Below, piece after piece: positions 57,190 to 64,000 of a DNA stretch of 64,000 bases; within the stretch, counting starts at the first letter, position 1, and every line of letters begins with the position of its first letter. Where the stretch lies: contig JADKKR010000003.1 of NCBI GenBank assembly GCA_016720395.1, positions 62,001-126,000 on the forward strand. The letters are read 5' to 3'. The notes beneath the pieces were generated by a model. The model saw only the letters and a list, made by a program, of their open reading frames with translations, made no database searches and had not been told where the DNA came from. The DNA comes from Geobacteraceae bacterium. GTDB taxonomy: Bacteria; Desulfobacterota; Desulfuromonadia; Geobacterales; Pseudopelobacteraceae. The translations under genes were made by a program, and so were the position numbers.

Positions 57190-57343
57190 TTGTACTACCT
57201 CCCAAGGAAATTTTGAGATGTTTCTACCAGACAAAATTCTGCAATGCAATGATAAAAGTGACGAACCCAATGTTATTTAAATTGCAAAATTGAACCAGAA
57301 CATGCCGAAAGCAATCATTATTTCTTAAAGACCGTATTCGAGA

Positions 57344-57718
57344 TCACAGGATCTTCGCCACCACGATCCCCAGCCAGGTGAAGAGCAGGCAGAGGGTGAC
57401 GCTGACGAGGATGTTGGAAAAGGCCACCAGAAAGCGGCCGGTTTCGAGAAGCTTGAAGGTTTCGTAGCTGAAGGTGGAGAAGGTGGTCAGGCCGCCCAGA
57501 AAGCCGGTCACCAGCCCGATGCGGACGTTGGCCGGAATGTTGGCGTTGCGCAGCCCCAGTTCCATGATCAGGCCGATGATGAAGGCCCCCACCACGTTTA
57601 CCGAGAGTGTTCCCCAGGGGAAGTGCCAGCCCAGCTTGTCGTAGGTCCAACCGGAGACGAAGTAGCGGGCCACACACCCCAGGGCGCCGAACACAGCTAT
57701 GTAGATGACAGTCTGCAT
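57344..57718 (-). CDS. crcB: Fluoride ion channel CrcB/Fluc
   Basis: 124 residues from ATG 57718, four membrane helices. Family motifs GALGCVARYFVS, GTLSVNVVGAFIIG and GLTTFSTFSYET (Na+ and F- site) are present. Exports fluoride as a dual-topology dimer. Only 67 bases separate it from the DUF4403 gene upstream; no fluoride riboswitch is recognisable there. Confidence 0.9.
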   Translation of the reverse strand: MQTVIYIAVFGALGCVARYFVSGWTYDKLGWHFPWGTLSVNVVGAFIIGLIMELGLRNANIPANVRIGLVTGFLGGLTTFSTFSYETFKLLETGRFLVAFSNILVSVTLCLLFTWLGIVVAKIL

Positions 57719-57785
57719 GAGCCAAGGTGTACCGTTTCCCTTTGAAAAAGACAAACTCTTTTTGCTCCGTGCCCTTCCGGCGGTG

Positions 57786-59078
57786 CTACTTCAGGGAAAT
57801 GCCGGTTTCTCCCCGGGCGGTCACCTGCAGAGTCAGCCGGTCGTCGTACACAGTCGCCGGGCCGGGGGAGAGGCCGGACAGGGTGCCGGAAAGCGTGACC
57901 CGATCGGTGATCCGGACCGATGCCAACTTTGCATCGGCCTTGCGGCGTGCCTCCGCCAACTGCCCGGCCACAGCGCTGTCAAGCTTGTCCTTGATCGTGC
58001 CCCGGATGCCGCTGCCGAACAGCCAGCTCCCGGTCGTCACCAGCCAGCCGGCATCCCGGGTGTCGAAATCCACCTCTTCGAAGGTCAGGGTGTTCTCCGC
58101 CGGGTTATAGACCGGTTTGGCCAGGATCGTCAGTTCCCCCTCGAAAGCTCCGGTCGTGGTCAGGCACACCGCCAGTCGCCCCTCGATCCCTTTCAGGCTG
58201 AACGCCTTCACCGTCACCTTCCTGTCCGTGCCGAAGGTCTTGTCAATCAGCACCGGCTGCAGGGCAGCCAGCAGGTCGGCAAAGCGGATCTCCACGCCGA
58301 GCTGGAGGTGGAACCCTTTGTCAATGGTCGAAGTCACCCGCACCGGGGGGAGCGGCCGTGGTGGGGCGCCCTCCGGCTTCGGGCCGACGATCAGTTCAGC
58401 GCCTGCCACCAGACCCAGCGCCAGCCGGACCTGGTTGTCCGTCGCCCGGATCGGGCTCATGGCGACCCGCTCCGGGGTCAGCTTCAGCCAGGTATTGTAT
58501 TCCTTGCTCACCAACACCGGCGCGAAGGCGCCGGCCCAGATCGGGGCCACCTTCTCCCGCAGCCGGACGGCATCGTTGACCTTGGCGTCGATGATCGGGG
58601 CCAGGTAGCGCTGGACCGGCTGCGTGATCCCCTCCACCGCCCCCTTCGGCTTCAGCGACAGGGGGCCGAGTTTGATGGTATCGGCCAGCCCCTCCGACAG
58701 CCCGGTGTAGATCAGTTCGGTGACGATGCGCCAATCGGCGGTAACCTGCAGCCGGACCTTGAAGCGCAGGCCGGCCGGCAGCGGATAGCTCTGGGAGAAG
58801 GTGTTGCTGAACACCAACTGCACCGGCACATAGAGGTTAATGTAGTCATCTGCCGCCGTGACCCCCACCGGACCGGTGCGGGTCACGATGACGGTGGTAC
58901 CCAGCATCCCCTGTCCCTCGTACAGTTTGTTCGGGAGCGACCGGTTGATGAGCGCTGCCAGGTCGGTCGCGGTGGTGGTGATGCTCAGGTTAAGCGTGGA
59001 CGGCGGCGCACCTGCGGTAGCGGGCAGGGCGCAGAGAAGTAAGAAGACGATTGGTAGGATGAAGCGGAATATGGTCAT
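57786..59078 (-). CDS. Exported DUF4403 family protein
   Basis: 430 residues; signal peptide (FILPIVFLLLCALPATAGA). The whole length fits DUF4403, a family with tandem BPI/SMP-like lipid-binding folds (LNLSITTTATDLAALINRSLPNKLYEG; AALQPVLIDKTF; ADAKLASVRITDRV). Probably periplasmic or outer-membrane-associated; function not established. Confidence 0.75.
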   Translation of the reverse strand: MTIFRFILPIVFLLLCALPATAGAPPSTLNLSITTTATDLAALINRSLPNKLYEGQGMLGTTVIVTRTGPVGVTAADDYINLYVPVQLVFSNTFSQSYPLPAGLRFKVRLQVTADWRIVTELIYTGLSEGLADTIKLGPLSLKPKGAVEGITQPVQRYLAPIIDAKVNDAVRLREKVAPIWAGAFAPVLVSKEYNTWLKLTPERVAMSPIRATDNQVRLALGLVAGAELIVGPKPEGAPPRPLPPVRVTSTIDKGFHLQLGVEIRFADLLAALQPVLIDKTFGTDRKVTVKAFSLKGIEGRLAVCLTTTGAFEGELTILAKPVYNPAENTLTFEEVDFDTRDAGWLVTTGSWLFGSGIRGTIKDKLDSAVAGQLAEARRKADAKLASVRITDRVTLSGTLSGLSPGPATVYDDRLTLQVTARGETGISLK

Positions 59079-59257
59079 AGGGTTGTGGTTAATTCATCAA
59101 GTTCAGTAGTTATAACGGCATAAGGCTGACCGGAATAAAATTAGGGACTCTCCCCGGTTTTTCATGGAGTTTGCAGATTTCAGGTCTCGAAACGTCCTTT
59201 TTTTATTCACGATCTGACACCAAGGTACCCCGAAATCTCAGGGATTGCCCACTCAGC

Positions 59258-59785
59258 TCAAGCCTGACAACCCTTTTTCTCGGAGATGTCTTTTATTATT
59301 GCGCAAATTATCGCTTGCATTTTGACAGGGTCCGCCTCGTAGTCAATCGTTTTGTACATTTTCGCGCGTTCGCTAAAGCCAAACCTCTGATAGATCGATT
59401 TCTCTTCTTCGGGCAATTGTTCCAGTATGGCATGTATCTTTTCCAGGTGTTCCGCCTGCTGATGTTGATTTCTGGGCTTGGCCTCGACTTCGACCAACGT
59501 GACTGACCCGGGTATCTGCGATTGATATAACTTTGCGGCCTGCCGGAGGTCTTGTGCCAATTCAGCGAAATACCCGGCTGCGGCCATCATTTTGTCGATG
59601 TTCGCGGTATCATCCCCGGAATCAAGCGAGATAATGCCAGTGAAATCTGATTCTGATATTGTGAGGAATTCACTGTTTATATTGAGCTTAATCCGGTTGC
59701 CGATCACCTCGACGAGTCCGCAGGCAAATTCCCGATTGCTGACGTAGTTGTGGTTTTTCACTGTTTCGCAATCTGCCTTTACCAT
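59258..59785 (-). CDS. Hypothetical protein
   Basis: 175 residues from ATG 59785 (MVKADCETVKNHNYVSNREFACGLVEVIGNRIKL). No signal peptide or membrane helix. A basic N-terminal part, a helical middle (MMAAAGYFAELAQDLRQAAKLY) and a C-terminal helix-rich end. I recognise no family. The start is uncertain: an earlier in-frame codon at 59890 exists. Confidence 0.5.
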   Translation of the reverse strand: MVKADCETVKNHNYVSNREFACGLVEVIGNRIKLNINSEFLTISESDFTGIISLDSGDDTANIDKMMAAAGYFAELAQDLRQAAKLYQSQIPGSVTLVEVEAKPRNQHQQAEHLEKIHAILEQLPEEEKSIYQRFGFSERAKMYKTIDYEADPVKMQAIICAIIKDISEKKGCQA

Positions 59786-59930
59786 GGTTGGTCCTCGTGT
59801 GGATGCATATGGGTTCGGAATTGATAGGTCGCGACGAAGGGATGCGTATTTCAAGAAGCCCGTATGATTCCAGAGAATGCACGTAGGCAAGCATTACACC
59901 ATCATAATCTTTGTTGGCAACAGATTATTT

Positions 59931-59962
59931 AAAAACAGAAAAGGCGCCACTATGGGCGCCTT
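59931..59962 (-). terminator. Minus-strand terminator near the lactate operon end
   Basis: AAGGCGCC-CATAGT-GGCGCCTT followed on the minus strand by TTCTGTTTTT. Lies 76 bases after the lutBA stop. Confidence 0.75.
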
Positions 59963-60037
59963 CCTGAATTCACCGGATGTAACAGAGTCTGTAAGTACTC
60001 CGCGTCTCCGCGTGAGCACCGCCGTGTATCTACCTCA

Positions 60038-62173
60038 TCACTCCTTCAGTTGCTCAGCCAGTATCTCCACCGTATGCCGTACCTTCACAGCAGCGCCGTC
60101 CTGATCCATCCCCCCCCTGATCTGCATGACGCAGCCGGGGCAGTCCATGGCCACGACCGGTGCCCCGGTCTCTTTGATGTTCTTCAGTTTCCTTTGCAGG
60201 ATCGGGCCGGAGATCTCCGGTAGTTTCATGGAGTAGGAACCGCCCATGCCGCAGCACATATCGCATTCGAACATCTCGGTCACTTCATAACCGGCCTTGG
60301 TCAACAGCTCGCGCGGCTGTTCCGCTACCTTCAGGGTCCGTTTCAGGTGACAGGAGTCATGATAGGTGATTGAGCCGAGCTGCTGACCTTCCTTCAGGCT
60401 CAGCCGCCCCTCGTCCACCAGCTTTTTTACCAGGGTCGAAAAGTCGATCGTCCTGGCCGCCAGTACCCGGGCCTTGGGTATCCATTCGGTCTGACCCAGG
60501 CTCTCCAGGGTGCTGATGAACTCATGGTCCAGGGCCACGGTGCAGGTCGGGCAGGCCGAGACCACATGGCTGACCTTCTCTTCCAGCAGCGCCTTGATGT
60601 TGTCGATAGCGTTGCCGGCTGCAGTCTCGTAGGCGCCGTTGTAGCGGGCCGGGGCGCCGCAGCAGGTCTGCTCCTGCGGAAAAATGACCTCAATGCCGGC
60701 CTTGTTCAGGATCCGCACCAGGGACTCGCCCATCTCCGGATAGGCGAAGTCGATCAGGCAGCCGGCGTAGAAGGCGATCTTCTCCGTGCAGTGCGGCTGT
60801 TTGATCTCCTTGAAGCGGTCGCGGAAAGGGACCGCCGCGATGGCCGGCAGGCTGCGCCCGTCGGTCAGGTCGGCCAGGAACAGCGGCAGGTGGCGGACGA
60901 ATTTGCCCGAGGTAAAGGGCTTTCCGGCAATCGAGGCGGCCCGCAGCATGCCGTGGAAGAGGTGACGGTTGTTGACGACGCTGTAGATGGCCTTCTGGAT
61001 CAACGGCAGACCCTGCTCCTGCACCAGCCTGCGCCTGATCTCCATGATCAGGTCGGGGATGTCGATCTTGCCGGGGCAGACGTCCTTGCAGGCGCCGCAC
61101 TGGATGCAGAGCCCCTGGATGTCTTCGGACTTCTTCAACTCGTCGAACCAGGCGGTCAATATGGTGCCGATGCCGCCGGTGTAGACCTTGCCGAAGACAT
61201 GCCCGCCCACCAGGCGGAAGACCGGGCAGACGTTCAGGCAGGAGGCGCAGCGGATGCACTGCAGGGCCTGCTTGAATTTGGGGTCGGCAGCCATCTCGGA
61301 GCGGCGGTTGTCCATGAGGATGATGTGCAGATCCTTCATGGAGCCGTCGTCGTTGGGGGTCGGGCCGGTGATGATCGAGACATAGCTGGTCAACAGCTGG
61401 GCCGTGGCGCTGCGCGGCAGGGCCTTGAGGATCGGGGCGATGTCCGCATAGTGGGCGATCAGCTTCTCGATCCCGACCAGGGCGATATGGATCTTCGGCA
61501 GAGATGTGACCAGCCGGGCGTTGCCCTCGTTGGTCATCAGGACGATGCTGCCGGTTTCGGCCACGGCGATGTTGCCGCCCGAGATGCCCATGTCGGCGGC
61601 CAGAAACTTCGGCCGTAATTCATTGCGGGCGACCTTGACCAGGCGCGGAATATCGGAGGAGAGCCGCTCGTTGACCTCTTTGCTGAAAAGATCGGAGACC
61701 TCCTCCTTGGTCATGTGGATGGCGGGCATGACCATGTGCGAGGGGGTCTGCCCGGCCAGCTGGATGATCCATTCGCCCAGATCGGTCTCGCCGACCGCGA
61801 TGCCGGCCTTCTCCAGGTAGGGGTTGAGATGGATCTCTTCGGTGGCCATGGACTTGGATTTGACGACACTCTTGACGCCGTTATCCTGGGCGACCTTGAG
61901 GATGTATTCCCTGACCCTGGCCGGGTCATTCGTCCGGAACACTTTTGCGCCGCGTGCTACGGCGTTCTTTTCAAACTGCTCCGAGAGCTGGTCCAGGTGT
62001 GAGGCGGCGTAGGACTTCAGATCGGCGATGCGTCCGCGCAGCTCTTCGAAGTCGATACCTTCATAGGCCTTGGCGCGGTTGACCTTGTAGGCCTCGGAAA
62101 ACTTGCCCAGCGCACCGGTCAGGTTGGCATCGTTGACTGCCTTATTGATGGATTCCTTGAATTCCGTTCCCAT
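60038..62173 (-). CDS. L-lactate oxidation iron-sulfur protein, LutB-LutA fusion
   Basis: 711 residues from ATG 62173. N-terminal LUD domain (SGGNIAVAETGSIVLMTNEGNARL), two [4Fe-4S] motifs CIRCASCLNVCP and CIQCGACKDVCP as in LutB/LldF, then two CCG domains as in LutA/LldE (FYAGCLIDFAYPEMG, QTCCGAPARYNG; SCHLKRTL, CDMCCGMGGSYSMK). LutA and LutB are separate proteins in Bacillus; here they are one chain. With LutC it oxidises lactate to pyruvate. Catalytic partners are inferred from homology. Confidence 0.9.
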   Translation of the reverse strand: MGTEFKESINKAVNDANLTGALGKFSEAYKVNRAKAYEGIDFEELRGRIADLKSYAASHLDQLSEQFEKNAVARGAKVFRTNDPARVREYILKVAQDNGVKSVVKSKSMATEEIHLNPYLEKAGIAVGETDLGEWIIQLAGQTPSHMVMPAIHMTKEEVSDLFSKEVNERLSSDIPRLVKVARNELRPKFLAADMGISGGNIAVAETGSIVLMTNEGNARLVTSLPKIHIALVGIEKLIAHYADIAPILKALPRSATAQLLTSYVSIITGPTPNDDGSMKDLHIILMDNRRSEMAADPKFKQALQCIRCASCLNVCPVFRLVGGHVFGKVYTGGIGTILTAWFDELKKSEDIQGLCIQCGACKDVCPGKIDIPDLIMEIRRRLVQEQGLPLIQKAIYSVVNNRHLFHGMLRAASIAGKPFTSGKFVRHLPLFLADLTDGRSLPAIAAVPFRDRFKEIKQPHCTEKIAFYAGCLIDFAYPEMGESLVRILNKAGIEVIFPQEQTCCGAPARYNGAYETAAGNAIDNIKALLEEKVSHVVSACPTCTVALDHEFISTLESLGQTEWIPKARVLAARTIDFSTLVKKLVDEGRLSLKEGQQLGSITYHDSCHLKRTLKVAEQPRELLTKAGYEVTEMFECDMCCGMGGSYSMKLPEISGPILQRKLKNIKETGAPVVAMDCPGCVMQIRGGMDQDGAAVKVRHTVEILAEQLKE

Positions 62174-62223
62174 AAAATAGTGTCTCCTCTGCCGGGTCAT
62201 TCGGCGCTTATCAGAAAAACCGG

Positions 62224-62356
62224 TTTCACGCGACGACGCGACGACGCAACGTAAAAATGAACCCGGAAAACCTGGTCGTGCCTGAGTGAAAAACGGTTGC
62301 CTTTGATTTTGGAATTATTGATTCCCGTTGCGTTCGTCGCGGCGTTGCGTGAGAAA
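62224..62356. repeat. CGACG-type inverted-repeat element between lutBA and lutC
   Basis: Left arm TTTCACGCGACGACGCGACG (from 62224) and right arm CGTTGCGTTCGTCGCGGCGT (62326-62345) pair imperfectly around a ~75-base spacer. Again nine-base periodic arms, like the hisH-hisA element but of different sequence. Confidence 0.6.
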
Positions 62357-62362
62357 TGCCGT

Positions 62363-62902
62363 TCAGTTCAATTCATCACAAAAGACAATGATCAGCCGCT
62401 CCGGTCCGTGTACGCCGATGGTCAGCACCCGCTCGATATCGGCGGTCCGGCTGGCACCGGTGATCATGGCGATATAGGCGCTGTCTTTTGGGTGGAGCCG
62501 GGTCAGCAGCGTCGGCATGTCGGCCAGCAGGCCGGATGTCGGCACCAGGGCGATATGGATAGTTGAAAGTGACGACACCAGGCGCTGCTCGATGGCGCTG
62601 GAATCCTGCACCAGAGAACCGGTATCCGCCAGTGCCCAGCCCATCTGGCTGATGCCGAACCGTGCGTCAGCCGCCAGCTCGCGGGTTATAACGAATTTCA
62701 GTCCGGCGACCGCACTCAGCGGCTGTCGGTCGACTCCGTCCAGAAAGGGCGAATCCGCCCACAGGGCATAGGCATGTGGCTCGTCGGCACAGCCTTCTCT
62801 CTGCAGAAACCCGACGATAAAATCAAGGGCGACTGTTTTAGTCTCAAAGCGGTACACCTCTGCGCTGACCCCCTCGGCCCTGGCCTTGAATTGTTCGTAC
62901 AT
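62363..62902 (-). CDS. lutC: LutC/LudC-like lactate utilisation protein
   Basis: 179 residues, LUD domain: WALADTGSLVQDSSAIEQRLVSSLSTIHIALV and TGASRTADIERVLTIGVHGPERLIIVF are the family core. AAAGGAG precedes the ATG. First gene of the lactate operon, ~190 bases from lutBA, divergent from the permease. Confidence 0.88.
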   Translation of the reverse strand: MYEQFKARAEGVSAEVYRFETKTVALDFIVGFLQREGCADEPHAYALWADSPFLDGVDRQPLSAVAGLKFVITRELAADARFGISQMGWALADTGSLVQDSSAIEQRLVSSLSTIHIALVPTSGLLADMPTLLTRLHPKDSAYIAMITGASRTADIERVLTIGVHGPERLIIVFCDELN

Positions 62903-63010
62903 GGTGTCAAGTCTCCTTTTCGTTGCTGCCGGAAAGATGTTTTATTCAGGTGCCGTTTGATTCGGTGGTTTGTCGTAAGCATACAGGGTGTTATTTCGTG
63001 CTGATCATAT

Positions 63011-63028
63011 TTGTAAACCAGATTACAA
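63011..63028. promoter_or_regulatory. Candidate lactate-operon operator
   Basis: TTGTAA-ACCAGA-TTACAA, a perfect 6+6 palindrome, midway between the divergent lutC and permease genes and ~80 bases upstream of the predicted permease -35. A looser GTAA...TTAC motif follows the promoter. Probably a regulator site; family unknown. Confidence 0.4.
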
Positions 63029-63091
63029 CTTAGGGTAAACCATAAAATAAAGCCACGTCAACAGGTATTTACGCATGCTCAAAAAAATATG

Positions 63092-63119
63092 TTGACAGGT
63101 AAATGTGAAAAAGGATAAT
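63092..63119 (+). promoter_or_regulatory. Predicted promoter of the L-lactate permease
   Basis: TTGACA (63092-63097) and GATAAT (63114-63119) with 16-base spacing, ~120 bases before the permease ATG. Confidence 0.6.
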
Positions 63120-63240
63120 TGGTAATACAAATTTACAGAACCTGATTATATTTGCGCCGGTTGTAAGCCGGGACACGTACTAAGAGTGAATATATAGCCG
63201 CTGCCATTCACCCCCTCATCATTGAAAGGAGTAACACTCA

Positions 63241-64000
63241 TGCCCTGGATTCAAACCTACACACCCGCAGGAGGCAGTCTCGGCCTGTCGGCACTCATCG
63301 CCGCCATCCCTCTGGTCGTCATCTTTGTCTGTCTCGCCGTCCTGAAGATGAAGGCCCATAAAGCCGGCCCTCTGGCCGTCGCCTCGGCGATCGGTATTGC
63401 CATCGCCGTCTGGGGTATGCCGGCCAAGCTTGCCGGCCTGGCCTTCGCCCAGGGTGCCGCCTTCGGCCTCTTCCCCGTATTCTATATCGTCATCACGACA
63501 CTCTTTCTCTATAACATCACCGTCAAGGGGGGGCAGTTCGAGATCATCAGGGCTTCGCTGGCCGGCGTGACCGGTGACCGCCGCATCCAGGCGCTGCTGA
63601 TCGCCTTCTGTTTCGGCGCCTTCATCGAGGGTGCTGCCGGATTCGGCACGCCGGTGGCCATTGCCGGCGCCACCCTGGTGGGACTCGGTTTTCGTCCCCT
63701 GTATGCCGCCGGTGTCTGTCTCATCGCCAACACCGCCCCGGTCGCCTTCGGCGCCATCGGGATCCCGGTCGTGGCCCTGGCCGGCGTCATGGGTTACGGT
63801 GATGACGGTTTGATGAAGCTTTCCACCATGGTCGGCCGCCAGCTGCCGTTCATCTCGGTCGTCATACCGTTCTATGTAATCCTGATCATGGCCGGCTGGA
63901 AAAAGACCATTGAAGTCCTGCCGGCTATCATCGTTTGCGGAGTGACCTTTGCTGTTTCCCAGTGGGCTACCGCCAGCTACCTCGGTCCCTATCTGCCGGA
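63241..64000 (+). CDS. lctP: L-lactate permease (partial, runs off window)
   Basis: The frame is open from ATG 63241 to the window end, 253 residues so far of an expected ~550. It starts MPWIQTYTPAGGSLGLSALIAAIP, has several membrane helices and the family motif FGAFIEGAAGFGTPVAIAGA. AAAGGAG precedes the ATG. A lactate/glycolate:H+ symporter, divergent from the lut oxidation genes. Confidence 0.92.

Noticed and set aside
57719..57785. Fluoride riboswitch before crcB
   Set aside because: The gap is only 67 bases and does not show the conserved crcB-motif pseudoknot elements I know.
57705..59042. 445-codon plus-strand ORF
   Set aside because: Antisense to the DUF4403 and crcB genes; Arg/His/Gln-rich shadow composition.
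60524..61618. 364-codon plus-strand ORF
   Set aside because: Antisense shadow of the lutB-lutA fusion gene.

Overview
The window looks like chromosome of a Geobacter/Pelobacter-type deltaproteobacterium (Desulfuromonadales/Geobacterales). Signs of this are small triheme c7 (PpcA-type) cytochromes, an octaheme nitrite reductase, lactate utilisation genes with an L-lactate permease, paired Kup transporters, and several families of structured intergenic repeats. Species cannot be fixed from sequence alone. There are no rRNA genes, CRISPR arrays or recognisable transposons.

Layout. 0-17 kb is an ion-transport region: a Ca2+/cation antiporter and kup copy 1; then, in the opposite direction, a nine-gene energy module (ecfT, rnfCDGEAB, apbE, nusG-II, Gx transporter); then kup copy 2 and kdpE-kdpD. 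Upstream of kdpD lies a deletion scar in which the first ~70 codons of kdpA run directly into the last ~50 codons of kdpC. The potassium pump is gone, but its sensor and regulator are intact. The promoter of the old kdp operon and the promoter of kup2 carry the same four-half-site direct-repeat box with identical 11/21/11 spacing, so KdpDE has probably been rewired to kup2. 17.5-28.9 kb holds a branched-chain amino acid ABC operon, an ArnD-like deacetylase, NamZ, a radical SAM protein, CapA and serS. Eleven single-step frameshifts fall between 19.1 and 27.75 kb, including one in the essential serS, so sequence error is the likely cause. 29-32.7 kb holds tRNA-Ser, prmC, a phosphoribosyltransferase and stress proteins.

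32.8-35.1 kb is a nitrite-reduction locus: a tiny membrane ORF, a ferredoxin-like protein and an octaheme nitrite reductase, with two FNR/HcpR-type palindromes. 35-49 kb (minus strand) holds two exported proteins, the rpsU-yqeY-cvpA-dnaG-rpoD macromolecular synthesis operon, hisHAFE, glyQS and a cysteine synthase, preceded by a lone HyfB-like antiporter subunit. 51-56 kb holds rho, rpmE, thyX, a DUF1385 gene and prfA. 56-60 kb holds tandem c7 cytochromes, a Lys/Ala-rich exported protein, crcB and two poorly known genes. 60-64 kb is a lactate oxidation operon (lutB-lutA fusion, lutC) divergent from a lactate permease that runs off the window.

Physiologically the genes fit an anaerobe that oxidises lactate and acids, couples ferredoxin/NAD redox to ion gradients through Rnf, takes up K+ mainly by Kup, and uses multiheme cytochromes for extracellular or nitrite respiration.
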